From NCBI GenBank assembly GCA_036245525.1, contig BTPG01000004.1, positions 14,960,200 through 15,024,199 of the forward strand: a stretch of DNA of 64,000 nt. Reading direction: 5' to 3'. This DNA is from Semisulcospira habei. Lineage: Eukaryota > Mollusca > Gastropoda > Semisulcospiridae. Each line of letters starts with the position of its first letter. Positions within the stretch are counted from its first letter, which is position 1. Position numbers and translations under genes: made by a program. The notes beneath the pieces are model-generated. The model had not been told where the DNA came from. It was given only the letters and a program-made list of their open reading frames with translations, and did not search any database. Positions 29,813-39,063 of the stretch are shown in pieces.

Positions 29813-30647
29813 ACTATCGAAAATATATTACTCACCATCAGGGTATTATAAAGGAGCAACCGCTATTCAGAAATTACATGCCGCTGTAGGCGGAGATACA
29901 ACACTCAATCAAGTCAAGCAATGGTTACAGAGACAGGCAATTTGGCAGATATATCTCCCTGCTCCAAGAAAGATAACAAGACCCCATTTTGAGAACACAA
30001 CACCAAATGACACGCACCAAATGGACCTCCTGTTTCTACCACATGACACAATAAGAAAGAAACGATACAAGTACGCATTAACTGTCGTAGACATTGCTTC
30101 AAGGTACAAAGACGCTGAACCCATATCTGACAAAACAGCCAGTACAGTTGCTACTGCTTTATCAAAAATATATAGTCGAGGCCCTTTAAGATACCCCAGA
30201 CTTGTTCAAGTTGATGATGGATCTGAATTTAAGGGCGCAGTTAATCAGTTATTTGCTAAGCATGGTTTACTGGTCAGACGCGGCATTCCAGGAGTACACA
30301 GATCACAGGCAATTGTAGAAAACTTTAACAAACAGTTATCAGAAAGACTTTTCAGTTACCAGTATTCTAAGGAACTCATGCATGACACCCGGAACACTGA
30401 ATGGGTACAAAGGTTACCACATGTGATAAAAGCAATGAACAATGAAGGCCATCCTAAACCTGCTGATGCTATTAAATTGAAAACAATTACAGAGCCAAAA
30501 ACAATGTCAGCACAGGCACCCGACACAAGTTTATTTACTAAACAGGTGAGATATTTATATCAACCAGGTGAAGCTGAAAATGACATAAAGCGCAGGGCGA
30601 CAGACCCTATCTGGTCAACATCCGTTCATAATATAAAAAAAAAATAA
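29796..30647 (+). CDS. INT: Polinton retroviral-like integrase, C-terminus cut off by a frameshift
   Basis: DDE/RNase H-fold integrase that would insert the excised element. The start at 29796 (MAAENKLSK, after an A-run) is preferred over the in-frame ATG at 29760. The catalytic acids are visible: D in THQMDLLFLP, D in LVQVDDGSEFKG and E in HRSQAIVENFNKQL, with D-to-E spacing of about 36 as in retroviral integrases. The C-terminal part keeps the phrase DPIWSTSVHNI, then stops in a run of ten A (30635-30644). The minus-one frame continues from there to a stop at 30761-30763 with YYLYEPAPQRAFVREEL-type sequence, the usual chromodomain-like end of these integrases. So one A is missing, or the A-run allows ribosomal slippage. 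Confidence 0.92.
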   Translation: MAAENKLSKIYYSPSGYYKGATAIQKLHAAVGGDTTLNQVKQWLQRQAIWQIYLPAPRKITRPHFENTTPNDTHQMDLLFLPHDTIRKKRYKYALTVVDIASRYKDAEPISDKTASTVATALSKIYSRGPLRYPRLVQVDDGSEFKGAVNQLFAKHGLLVRRGIPGVHRSQAIVENFNKQLSERLFSYQYSKELMHDTRNTEWVQRLPHVIKAMNNEGHPKPADAIKLKTITEPKTMSAQAPDTSLFTKQVRYLYQPGEAENDIKRRATDPIWSTSVHNIKKK

Positions 30648-30733
30648 TTCCCGGCGCAGACGCAACAATATATTACCTGTATGAGCCTGCGCCACAGAGG
30701 GCATTTGTCAGAGAAGAATTACAGATTATTCCC

Positions 30734-33700
30734 TCAGACACCGTTACTCATTTCAGTAACTAACTCATCAATTAATTCATCAACCAGTTCATCACAAATG
30801 TCTTCAGATAACTTGAGCCTGTAATGACCTGGTGCATAAGCTTTTTCCTTAGTGTGAAACACTCTTTTCGTGTCTCCAACTGCAAGTGATTTCTTATGTG
30901 TTTGAATTATTTCAAGATTATGTTTGTTTGATCTCAGTGACTTGTTTGGATAATCAGGCATTAATGCACCATCTAACACTTGCTTGTAATGTTCATGACG
31001 TATGTCTTTATTTTTTATTGCTGTTTTCTTGATACCTTTGGCTTTTGACTGACTACCCTTCTGGTGCAGTATAGAATACATTTTTGATCTCAGTCCAACG
31101 TACTCAACTATTGGCACACCATTTAGTTCATCCTTAAACTTTCCAGGCACTTTCTTGTTTTGTGTGCTGTACAGTGGATGATCCTTAGGGTAATCAGACG
31201 TGTCATACATGTGTAGTTCTGTTTTCATGTCTTCATAAAAGTCTTCAGTAGGCACATCAATGATCATAGAGTCAGTGTCAGTGTATAGCAGACGACATTC
31301 AGGATACTTTAATTTGAAGTAATCATAATAAAATTCAAGCATCAACAGTTTTGACAACTCAAGAATTGCCATACCAATGAATACTGGCTTGTCCAGTTTA
31401 ACAATCTTTTTTTTGAGTGACACTGCATACAATGATGAATGAAACTCTTTGTACCCAGTGTATTGTGGCTTACCTGTAAGTTTAATTGCACCTGATTCAG
31501 TTGTGACTAGTCTCACATCTTTTCTGTGATGAGGATTTTCCATTGTCTTGCCAAAACAGGCATTGTTCATAAGCTTAAAGAAGTCTTTGTCAAATGCAGT
31601 GTTGCCGTCTCTGGCACGAAGGGTTGTGTTCTTCATTATGTAATCTTTCATGAAAGCACTCTGATCAAATTGAATTCCTCTGTGAACTTTCTTTAGTACT
31701 AACCCATGTCTGATGTAAAACTGCAGCAAGCGGTAGTGACAAACGTAATTGAATTTGTCATTTAGATTTGGCACAAGTTTAGTGTCTTCTTTTTTCCCCG
31801 TCATACTCATTTTTTCAACGGCTAATGGATAATCATTATGGTAATCGTGTAGATGATGTGGGTACTCTAGGTCGACTTCAAAGATCCAACCCTTCGCGTC
31901 GTTTCGGTCAAGATTCATAATATTGTTTGTTATGTCTGTTATGTCATACTGTGACAAATCATGCAGACAAAAGTTTTTCAAGGGCAATAATTCACACATT
32001 GCGAACCCATACAAATTGTTCGAGTCAAGGTACGTAATGAATGACCTTGACCTTGAGGGGTCAAACCCAAGGTCACCATGACTGTCCAAATATTTGTTGT
32101 TGGCTCTGGCGTAATTGTTCGATGCAATACTAATGCCTCCCCTCAATCCACGTTCTACCATTTCACCCATCGTACGATCAGACAAGAGGTCTATAAATAT
32201 CTTACTGGATTTCAAAAATGCATCCCATGTCATGCCAGGACTAGTGATGTAACAAGCAGGGTCAAGTCTGTAGTGTAACAAACCCTTCTCACGGTAACTT
32301 TCAAATACATCTGCTAGTAAACAAACGTCAGCCTTTAAGTACTGATCGTGGTAATCACCAATTGTCTGACATCCTAACTTCCCCCACGCATCAAGTGTGT
32401 GTTGATATTCAGAGTCAGAAATACCTTTGCCAGTTAGTGTGGAATAAAATTTCTCTTTTGGTGGCAGTCTTGTTTCCTCAAACACAACCCAGTGATCAAT
32501 GTACTCATATGGATAGACACCTTTCTTAACCAAGTCTGACTCAAAATATTTACTTGTTATTGGATACTCAGTCAGCCCTTCTGCCAGACTAGCAAGACCT
32601 AAAGACAAATGTTGCATGGAGTCATAAAATGCTAATTTATCTAACCTAAAAGTCAAGTATTTCTCAGTTGTCTGGGCAATACAACTTATGTTTTTGTACG
32701 ACTCATCTACAGCTTGCATGATGATGTGTGAATCATATCCTTTAAGATTGTGGAAAAAGATTGGTAACTTGTATGTCTTAGGATCTATTTTTAATAACAA
32801 GTTACAATTGTTATGTGCAGCTCCTCTGTAACATCCAGTTATGTGATCGTGGTCACGAACTTTATCACCACCTAAAGGTTGTTCACAAATCCAACACGTC
32901 TCAGCTGTATCAAATTTCAGTTTGTCTTCTTCTGTCATCACCAAAGGCATCTGACATGTTGTGAGATACTGTACTACCTGACTATACAGATGTCTCATTT
33001 CTGTTAAAAACAGACAAGCTGCATTTTCACCTCTGTAGATAACAGGCTCTGAATGAAGACCGTCTGACCTAACAATAATGTATCCAAAAGAACACACCAC
33101 TTGGTCACTCAGCTTTATAGTCTTTGGTAATGACTCTGGAACATGACCTTCATACGGAACAACCAGTGATTCAAAATCTGCGTATACTACAAACGGCAGC
33201 TTTTGCTGATTCCCATAGTTTTTAAAAAACACTTGACTACCAGGATCTGGATACTTAAGTACAGTTTGTATGTCATCAGCTGACCTGCAGTGTAAAATGT
33301 GTTTGTGCGCTATTTTAATGGAAGAGAATCTCTGTAAACATCTCTTGCACACTTCCTGTTTCCCATTGTGTTTTGTTGTATGTCCGTGAATTAGACGTGA
33401 CATATTCCTGATAATTGTGTAGTGAAAGTTATTGTCATCGCCGATTAGCAACATGTCAACATGTTTATCTTCTGACTGCCCATATGTTGGGGCAATTGGA
33501 GATACTCTAATTGGCTGTAACTTGTTTTCAGATTTATTATCCCACACATACACATTCACAGATATACCAGGATTTAGTTTTTCAAACAAATCTATGTCTT
33601 CTATTTTAACAGGGAACTCAATGCCACTAAAGTTGAGTTCATTTACAAATTTGATGTAGTTAGATACGCGATCAGGTCTTGACCTCACAAAGTGTAGTTT

Positions 33701-34213
33701 AGCAAGTACACACCACATGAAACAGAAATTGTCTTTGTTCTGTATGTTAACAACTGCTTTTTTGTTTGCTACTTCTGTTGGCAGTGGTATCCATGCTTTA
33801 CCTAATATAGGATGATACCTTGACTGCTTTAGTTGCAGTTCATGTACATGTCCTTCGTGCCAACCAGACCCCTTCATTTTTGCACTGTCAATTGCCTGTA
33901 GAAAGTCAGGTAGTAGTCTGTCTCTAAACACGTTCTCTACCTCCGGTTCTCTTCTTGTGTTAACTGTGTGTTGTCTTGTTGATATGTACGATACAATCAC
34001 TTCACCGTCCACCCTAGTGAATTCAATTTTTGCAACAATTTGAATCTTAACACTGCCTGTAAGAAGATTTTGTTGTATGACAGAAAAAGAGTTTTCTATT
34101 GATTCGTAAACATTGTTAGTATTGGATATAGGTAAGTTTGTTGTGTGAAACACGTTACATAGGCCTGATGAGCCAGGGTTTGATGGGCCAGGGCTTTGAG
34201 CATTGTCCGTCAT
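30734..34213 (-). CDS. POLB: Protein-primed DNA polymerase B of the Polinton
   Basis: 1159 residues, intact. It would replicate the linear element. Exonuclease motifs: ADFESL (D346, E348), HNLKGYDSH (N489, D494), YLKADVCLL (Y625, D629). Polymerase motifs: A, YLDSNNLYGFAM (D730); B, KLMNNACFGK (K880, G888); C, YTDTDS (D979, D981); then SKMYS (K1044-Y1046). Two zinc-type motifs are extra. One is a Cys/His cluster CKRCLQRF...HKHILHC (289-309). The other lies between Exo I and Exo II: CWICEQPLGGD with VRDHDHITGCYRGAAHNNCN (440-471), a recombination endonuclease VII-like HNH module. The first 340 residues are an N-terminal extension of unknown function in which no terminal-protein motif can be shown. 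The ATG follows AATAAAA. The 3' end overlaps the extended integrase frame tail to tail. Confidence 0.97.
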   Translation of the reverse strand: MTDNAQSPGPSNPGSSGLCNVFHTTNLPISNTNNVYESIENSFSVIQQNLLTGSVKIQIVAKIEFTRVDGEVIVSYISTRQHTVNTRREPEVENVFRDRLLPDFLQAIDSAKMKGSGWHEGHVHELQLKQSRYHPILGKAWIPLPTEVANKKAVVNIQNKDNFCFMWCVLAKLHFVRSRPDRVSNYIKFVNELNFSGIEFPVKIEDIDLFEKLNPGISVNVYVWDNKSENKLQPIRVSPIAPTYGQSEDKHVDMLLIGDDNNFHYTIIRNMSRLIHGHTTKHNGKQEVCKRCLQRFSSIKIAHKHILHCRSADDIQTVLKYPDPGSQVFFKNYGNQQKLPFVVYADFESLVVPYEGHVPESLPKTIKLSDQVVCSFGYIIVRSDGLHSEPVIYRGENAACLFLTEMRHLYSQVVQYLTTCQMPLVMTEEDKLKFDTAETCWICEQPLGGDKVRDHDHITGCYRGAAHNNCNLLLKIDPKTYKLPIFFHNLKGYDSHIIMQAVDESYKNISCIAQTTEKYLTFRLDKLAFYDSMQHLSLGLASLAEGLTEYPITSKYFESDLVKKGVYPYEYIDHWVVFEETRLPPKEKFYSTLTGKGISDSEYQHTLDAWGKLGCQTIGDYHDQYLKADVCLLADVFESYREKGLLHYRLDPACYITSPGMTWDAFLKSSKIFIDLLSDRTMGEMVERGLRGGISIASNNYARANNKYLDSHGDLGFDPSRSRSFITYLDSNNLYGFAMCELLPLKNFCLHDLSQYDITDITNNIMNLDRNDAKGWIFEVDLEYPHHLHDYHNDYPLAVEKMSMTGKKEDTKLVPNLNDKFNYVCHYRLLQFYIRHGLVLKKVHRGIQFDQSAFMKDYIMKNTTLRARDGNTAFDKDFFKLMNNACFGKTMENPHHRKDVRLVTTESGAIKLTGKPQYTGYKEFHSSLYAVSLKKKIVKLDKPVFIGMAILELSKLLMLEFYYDYFKLKYPECRLLYTDTDSMIIDVPTEDFYEDMKTELHMYDTSDYPKDHPLYSTQNKKVPGKFKDELNGVPIVEYVGLRSKMYSILHQKGSQSKAKGIKKTAIKNKDIRHEHYKQVLDGALMPDYPNKSLRSNKHNLEIIQTHKKSLAVGDTKRVFHTKEKAYAPGHYRLKLSEDICDELVDELIDELVTEMSNGV

Positions 34214-34255
34214 TTTTATTTGACCGACAAAATAATAAAATAAAAAATATTAACG

Positions 34256-34606
34256 TTAACTCTGCTGGCTCACCTTGTGTAATACCACTTTATTAACTGT
34301 AACACTGTCAATATAAACATTTAGTTTGCGCAGTTGTTTAAATATGCTATAACAAACTTCCCCTAACCAGCCATAGTTGGTATCAACAACTTTAAAAGTA
34401 GGTGTCTTTAAATCAACTGTCATGCACTCCACATTTGGATGCTCATCGACATAATCCAAAGTCACACTATATGTAACATATATTTCTGATGGTGCTGAAA
34501 GGCTTATGTAAGTCTGTTTGGGTGATGTTATTAAATCAGTAAAGTGCATAACATCTTTGAAAAGGTGTGTGAGATCAAGCACCTGTATGATTTGTCCGTC
34601 TGTCAT
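34256..34606 (-). CDS. Small Polinton protein of unknown function (116 aa)
   Basis: The ATG follows AATAAAA exactly as in the polymerase gene, and the first residues (MTDGQ) resemble the polymerase start (MTDNAQ). The sequence is a mix of beta-prone and helical stretches (YISLSAPSEIYVTYSVTLDY, then LGEVCYSIFKQLRKLNVYI) without membrane segment or known motif. It lies between polymerase and ATPase on the same strand, 42 bp before the polymerase start. I do not recognise the family. Confidence 0.65.
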   Translation of the reverse strand: MTDGQIIQVLDLTHLFKDVMHFTDLITSPKQTYISLSAPSEIYVTYSVTLDYVDEHPNVECMTVDLKTPTFKVVDTNYGWLGEVCYSIFKQLRKLNVYIDSVTVNKVVLHKVSQQS

Positions 34607-34642
34607 TTTTATTGGACAAACAAATGTATAAATTAATTTACA

Positions 34643-35254
34643 TCAATTTACTAACCCATACCCTGTGGGCTGATCTGTCTTTAAAATGAGCTTTAGATGC
34701 TTAGTTGATTTCAGTTTATTTTTTACATCATCCCGTTCATGCTTATTTGGGATGACGTCATTCTCTCTGAGACAGTCTTCAAAGCTGTCACGATCCTTAC
34801 AGTAAAACAAACAGATAAACTTTAACTGTTCTCGAAAATCTTTCAGTACAGCATTATATTTTTGAGTGAGAATCCATACACTGACGTTTGCGTGTCTGCC
34901 ACTGAAGGCAAGTTCTGCTAGAGTGTTTCTCTTCTTGACAATGTCTTTCTCTGCAGAACAGTCATCAACAATAAACAAGGTTGGCTGTCCTTCAAATTGC
35001 TTGTAAAAATATTGTAGGTAGTCATTCAGTTTTTTCTCAGGGTCGACTAAGTATATGTTGCTGTCAGTCCAAATGAATAAACGGTTGTGATAAGCTTTGT
35101 TGTGTTTGATTGTTGGACAAAATATTACAATGTTTTCAAAGTGGTGGATGTATCTTGTTTGTAATAGGTCAAGTACGAATTGAGTTTTCCCACACCCTGT
35201 GGCACCACAAAATAATCCACAGTGTGGGTCGAGTGTCATTAAGCTACGGTTCAT
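34643..35254 (-). CDS. ATP: FtsK/HerA (A32-like) genome-packaging ATPase
   Basis: P-loop ATPase that in related viruses and Polintons packages DNA into capsids. Start at 35254 (MNRSLMTLD) because ATTAAA abuts this ATG; the frame is open twelve more codons. Walker A is GATGCGKT near residue 20. Walker B is TLFIVDD (about residues 94-100), followed by a polar CSAEKD segment and a sensor-like LTQKYNAV stretch. At 203 residues it has the short length typical of Polinton ATPases. It is encoded between the capsid gene and the 116-aa gene, all on the minus strand, which fits a virion-assembly block. Confidence 0.92.
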   Translation of the reverse strand: MNRSLMTLDPHCGLFCGATGCGKTQFVLDLLQTRYIHHFENIVIFCPTIKHNKAYHNRLFIWTDSNIYLVDPEKKLNDYLQYFYKQFEGQPTLFIVDDCSAEKDIVKKRNTLAELAFSGRHANVSVWILTQKYNAVLKDFREQLKFICLFYCKDRDSFEDCLRENDVIPNKHERDDVKNKLKSTKHLKLILKTDQPTGYGLVN

Positions 35255-35273
35255 TTTAATACACAATATAATT

Positions 35274-36559
35274 TTAATATATGTGTCCACTCAGTCTGCT
35301 TTCTGCAATATTGAGTTGTGCGTCATAAATCAGGTACAAATATATGTTTATGGCTGCAGCAGTTTCAACCTTCTTTTGTATCTGAATTGTTATTCCATCA
35401 CTACCGTTCTCGACAGTACGTCCTGACCCATGAAGGTAATCATCATCTGTACTACGAAGGTCTAGCCACAGTGCATATTTGTTTGTAAGGTATTGTCCGA
35501 TCCTAACATCATACAGATGTAGATCTTTGCACGCAATGTTTGCAGGTTTATCTCTAATCCTTCCACCCGCAAAATACTTTGTGGTTTCGTCATAGTGTTG
35601 ATAAGGCAGCATTCCTGAAGCGTACACTTGATTAGGACGGCCTTCGATTGTGCAGGACAAATGTGTAATCTTAGGATTGTAGAATTTTTCTGAATCCCAT
35701 TTGTATGGATCTGCTGGTTCAACAAACAACATAAGAATACCTTTCAGTGACCTAGCTGGTGTGTTCAAGTTTACGTTCCACATTGGGTCACTCTTGTCTT
35801 TGGGTATTAAACTATGTCTAATCACCCTGTCATAATAAATTGGAAGTCTTGACTGGTACTGATTTTGTATGAGTCTGGCTAGTTCAATATGTGTGACAAT
35901 TTCATATTCCAAGGAAATGTTAGAGATCTTGTATGTTGCATCTGTGGCAGATGATTTAATAACTTTGGAGTAGTCATTGAAAGTTAGTTCAAAGCTCAGA
36001 CGGTCATTCAGTGCCCCTTGATAATAAGGCAAATGAGCTGTTAGGATTTCAAACTCAAGTGGAATGTAAAATCTGGTTCCATATGTTTCTGCTATTATAA
36101 CGTCCTTGGCTGCCCAGTAGTTGATTTATCTGCAGCATTGATTCGAAGTTTACCAACATTATCAGGCTGTATGCCTTGGTAAATACGATCCTCTCGTTCT
36201 TCGCTTGTGAGCCAAAGATCTTTGTAACAGTAGAATACATCGGAGTCATCAAGACTAAACACTTCCTGTCCTTCAAGTTTTACTTTAATAGTTCTAACAA
36301 TTGCTCTGCCAAGATTGTCAACTAGTGTTCTGTTTACGTCTGCGTCTGATGATAGTTCAATATTAAATGCTAGGCGTGCAGTGCCAGGAACAATAACGTC
36401 ACTGGGACCTAGGTTTGGAAACTTGACTGTAAGTGTTTGATTCTGGTCTATGGTACTTGGATTGTTTGTGATGACGATTGATTGTCTTATGCCCTTAACA
36501 CCCAGAGGCTCACGTAGTTTTCTGTATGGGTCTAACTTTGATCCGTAAGACTGTGTCAT
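35274..36559 (-). pseudogene. MCP: Major capsid protein (double jelly-roll), broken by one frameshift
   Basis: N-terminal part 36559-36095 starts MTQSYGSKLDPYRK after AATAAAA and contains NLGPSDVIVPGTARL, DADVNRTLVDNLGRAIV and EEREDRIYQG, hallmark phrases of Polinton capsid proteins. It ends at a premature stop at 36095. The C-terminal part continues in another frame from about 36125 to 35274 (ETYGTRFYIPLEFEIL, PMWNVNLNTPARSLKG, KYALWLDLRSTDDDYLHGSG, SDGITIQIQKKVE). The break, near 36108-36125, corresponds to one missing base (or a minus-one shift); there is no homopolymer there. Together the parts would give about 430 residues. In Polintons this protein is predicted to form icosahedral virion-like shells. 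This copy cannot make it unless the break is a sequence error or is bypassed. Confidence 0.88.
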
Positions 36560-36599
36560 TTTTATTATGCACAATAAAAAATAATAAATTAATAAAACA
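36560..36599. promoter_or_regulatory. 40-bp divergent start region between capsid and coiled-coil genes
   Basis: The capsid ATG (minus, 36559) and the ATG at 36600 (plus) are separated by only 40 bases of A/T. Reading outward, AATAAAA abuts the capsid ATG and AATAAAACA abuts the other. Any promoters for both genes must lie within this interval or inside the genes. A similarly short divergent gap lies at about 39050-39063. Confidence 0.5.
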
Positions 36600-37911
36600 A
36601 TGGCAGCGGGAGGATTTAATCATGAAGATTTTGAAATGGATGACATGATGTAATACCAGTATCACAGATATGACTGGAATGGTAACTAGTAGTAGTAGTA
36701 TGCATCACGAACTGTTAAAAGACAAAGTAAACTCATTTTATGACAGTGTTGGAGCACACCCAGATGTAATAGATCCTAGTCAATTTGAATATGATAAAGG
36801 GCACTTATTTGTAAATACAGACAGAGGGAAAATATATCTAACACATAAAAATAATCCTTCTAAGTTTAGGGCTTTAAGTACAATTAAAGGTGAAATCGGT
36901 GGTAACTCTGGGTTGGCAAGGTATCTTGGAATTGGAGGGTCTCCTGTCACGCCAAGACTGGCTAGTGTTCTTCACGACACGCAAACAAAGTTGCCAACAG
37001 GGCAAGATATTGAAATGGCACCAGTAACAAGCCTACCAGAAATAGCAAACACAGTGATACAAGAAACCTCATTTACTGAAGGACAAATAAATGACGCTTT
37101 GAAAACAATAGATGATCCACCTTTGTCAATGAGGGAGATTATGGGATTGGATAAATCACTGCAGACAATAAGAGGTGAGATGGTTAATAATGTTGCCAAA
37201 CTGGGTGAGCTTGATAAACACATAGAACGTGAAAAAGAAAAACTGGCTACAGCAGACAATGGAAATCTTGACACAGAAATAAAAGAAAGAATACAGCACA
37301 GATTAAATGATTTGCAGATAGAAAGATCAGGAAGGTTAGAAACAATTAGTATTGCGAGAGGAAAACTTAAAACCCAAGTTAACAGAATTAGAGAAACTAT
37401 TCAGAAAATACTTCATGAAGACACAACTCTGGCTGAAAGACTTAAAACACTTTTCAGAGAACAGGGTATCACAATTGCTAGTTTAATTACAGCTCTTGGG
37501 TTTATTATCAGTACTGTAGTGCTGGCTGTCTCCGGTGCTGGGGTTAGTGGGGGTGCACCACCAACCCCGGGCCCACCAACCCCGGCCCCCACAGATCCAA
37601 AAGATTTACAGTCATGGGTAAAGAAACAACTGTCTCACATATCAGACTTGCTTAAGAAATTGGCTGTGAAAGCAGTGGACGCGTTGCCTGGCATTATAGG
37701 CACTGTTGTCAGTTGGCTGATTAATACTAGCAGCAAAGGCAGTTGGGTTTATGGCAGAGCATGTGTGGGTATTTTTGGTGACAGTAGGAGGGTTAATGGT
37801 GGGTTATTTAATAAAACAGGTAAAGAAGTAATACTCCTAGTCCTGTTAATCCAATTACTAATGCAGTTCGTTCTGACTCATGTGTGTCAGGGGTTGGTAG
37901 TGACTGTATAA
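36600..37911 (+). pseudogene. Polinton coiled-coil/membrane protein, frameshifted near both ends
   Basis: The main frame 36670-37911 holds the body: a globular N-terminus (YDKGHLFVNTDRGKIYL), a long charged helix (about residues 160-250), a hydrophobic segment (ASLITALGFIISTVVLAVSG, about 272-291), a Pro-rich linker and a second hydrophobic helix ending VVSWLIN. Two shifts are visible. The ATG at 36600 starts MAAGGFNHEDFEMDDMM and stops at 36651-36653, with the body one base further on. Near 37735 the original end again lies in the plus-one frame (FMAEHVWVFLVTVGGLMVGY) and stops at 37829-37831, 24 bp into the convergent gene, so the last 50 residues of the present frame are foreign. Such proteins recur in Polintons and are likely membrane-bound; their function is unknown. 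Confidence 0.78.
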
Positions 37912-38986
37912 GTGCCAGTGGTGGGGCAGGGGAAGTAATCACCTGTAAGGGTTTTTGCAACAGTACAGGCACAGTGGTTCCTCCTAAGTTTACAGATTGA
38001 TTGAGACCGAGTTTTTGACCAACACCTGCAACAATGATTTCATTGTTATAATTTGTGATTGTCCCCATTTGGAGTTGAAGATCAGATGGTAACATGTATA
38101 ACCCAGTGCCAACTACAAAGTCAACTTTCGATCTGGCATATCTGAGTACGTTTTGGTAGCGCTGTATGCTAGATGGGAGATCAACTGATGAATTTATTGA
38201 ATCTTCAAGATTAGCGAGAAACTGTTTTTGAGATTCAAATATTCCACTTCCATTCAAAATATTCGATTTTGTTAGTGATTGAGCACCTAGTATACACCAG
38301 ACATATGTTCTGATTGACTCATTTACGCGCTCGACTCCCGCTTGAGTAAACCCGTCAGATTTGTCTAAAATAAATGTGGTCCACGCATTAGTCTGCTTCT
38401 GCTCTATTGATCCTATCCAGACTTGTGATTTTGATGAGAATGAAGTGTAACCAGGGTAGTAATCTTGAGGGTATTGTCTGTGACTCAAAGCGTAATACAA
38501 TGTACCCATGCCTTTGTGATCATCAAGTTTTTGTGTGAAGTCATACTTAGTGCTTATGTTAAATTCATTACAGATGCGTTCAAATGCTTTCATATCCATG
38601 GGGTTGTTATACCTGTTGAAACTAGATTCAGTGGGCAGTGGTGTATGCAGTTCTGACAGTATACGTCTAAGCTGGTAATAAACATGGAAATGATACACAG
38701 ATCTAATCAGTTTGTTTGAGTGATTCAAATGGTCTGTGAATGAAACACCACAGCCTGTAGTTGAGCATAGTATAGCAAAGTTAAGCTGGTTTTGAAACAT
38801 CTGTAGTGGACTTGAAGACCACTTTCTTGCAGTTGAGTCATCTGTTATTGGAGGGTTTAGGTAATGGTCAAACGGATTCGGTACTTTGACTTGAAATAGA
38901 TCTTGTTCTGATACAGCAATATCAAGCTGATTTAATTGAATTATTTTCTGTTCATAAGTTGGTGCAACATTATATTTGGCATTCAC
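37808..38986 (-). CDS. Polinton 392-aa protein with C-terminal membrane anchor, start codon missing
   Basis: The body contains many aromatic and polar stretches (HFHVYYQLRRILSEL, YPQDYYPGYTSFSSK, ILGAQSLTKSNILNG) and ends in a single transmembrane segment (ALVIGLTGLGVLLLYLFY) at the C-terminus. No enzyme motif is seen; it could be a virion or membrane protein. Coordinates begin at GTG 38986, but the frame is open back to about 39065 with plausible sequence (RRLEFKSPTITTTNAFQFNV) and no ATG at all. An AGA codon stands where ATATAAAA would place the ATG. So the start codon was probably mutated, or initiation is non-AUG. The 3' end overlaps the convergent coiled-coil gene. Confidence 0.75.
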   Translation of the reverse strand: MNAKYNVAPTYEQKIIQLNQLDIAVSEQDLFQVKVPNPFDHYLNPPITDDSTARKWSSSPLQMFQNQLNFAILCSTTGCGVSFTDHLNHSNKLIRSVYHFHVYYQLRRILSELHTPLPTESSFNRYNNPMDMKAFERICNEFNISTKYDFTQKLDDHKGMGTLYYALSHRQYPQDYYPGYTSFSSKSQVWIGSIEQKQTNAWTTFILDKSDGFTQAGVERVNESIRTYVWCILGAQSLTKSNILNGSGIFESQKQFLANLEDSINSSVDLPSSIQRYQNVLRYARSKVDFVVGTGLYMLPSDLQLQMGTITNYNNEIIVAGVGQKLGLNQSVNLGGTTVPVLLQKPLQVITSPAPPLALIQSLPTPDTHESERTALVIGLTGLGVLLLYLFY

Positions 38987-39063
38987 ATTGAATTGAAATG
39001 CGTTTGTAGTGGTAATGGTTGGTGATTTAAATTCCAGCCTTCTTTTTATATGAGATAATAAAA

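Noticed and set aside
29909..30133. Minus-strand frames inside the integrase gene
   Set aside because: Shadows of the plus-strand coding region, without independent support.
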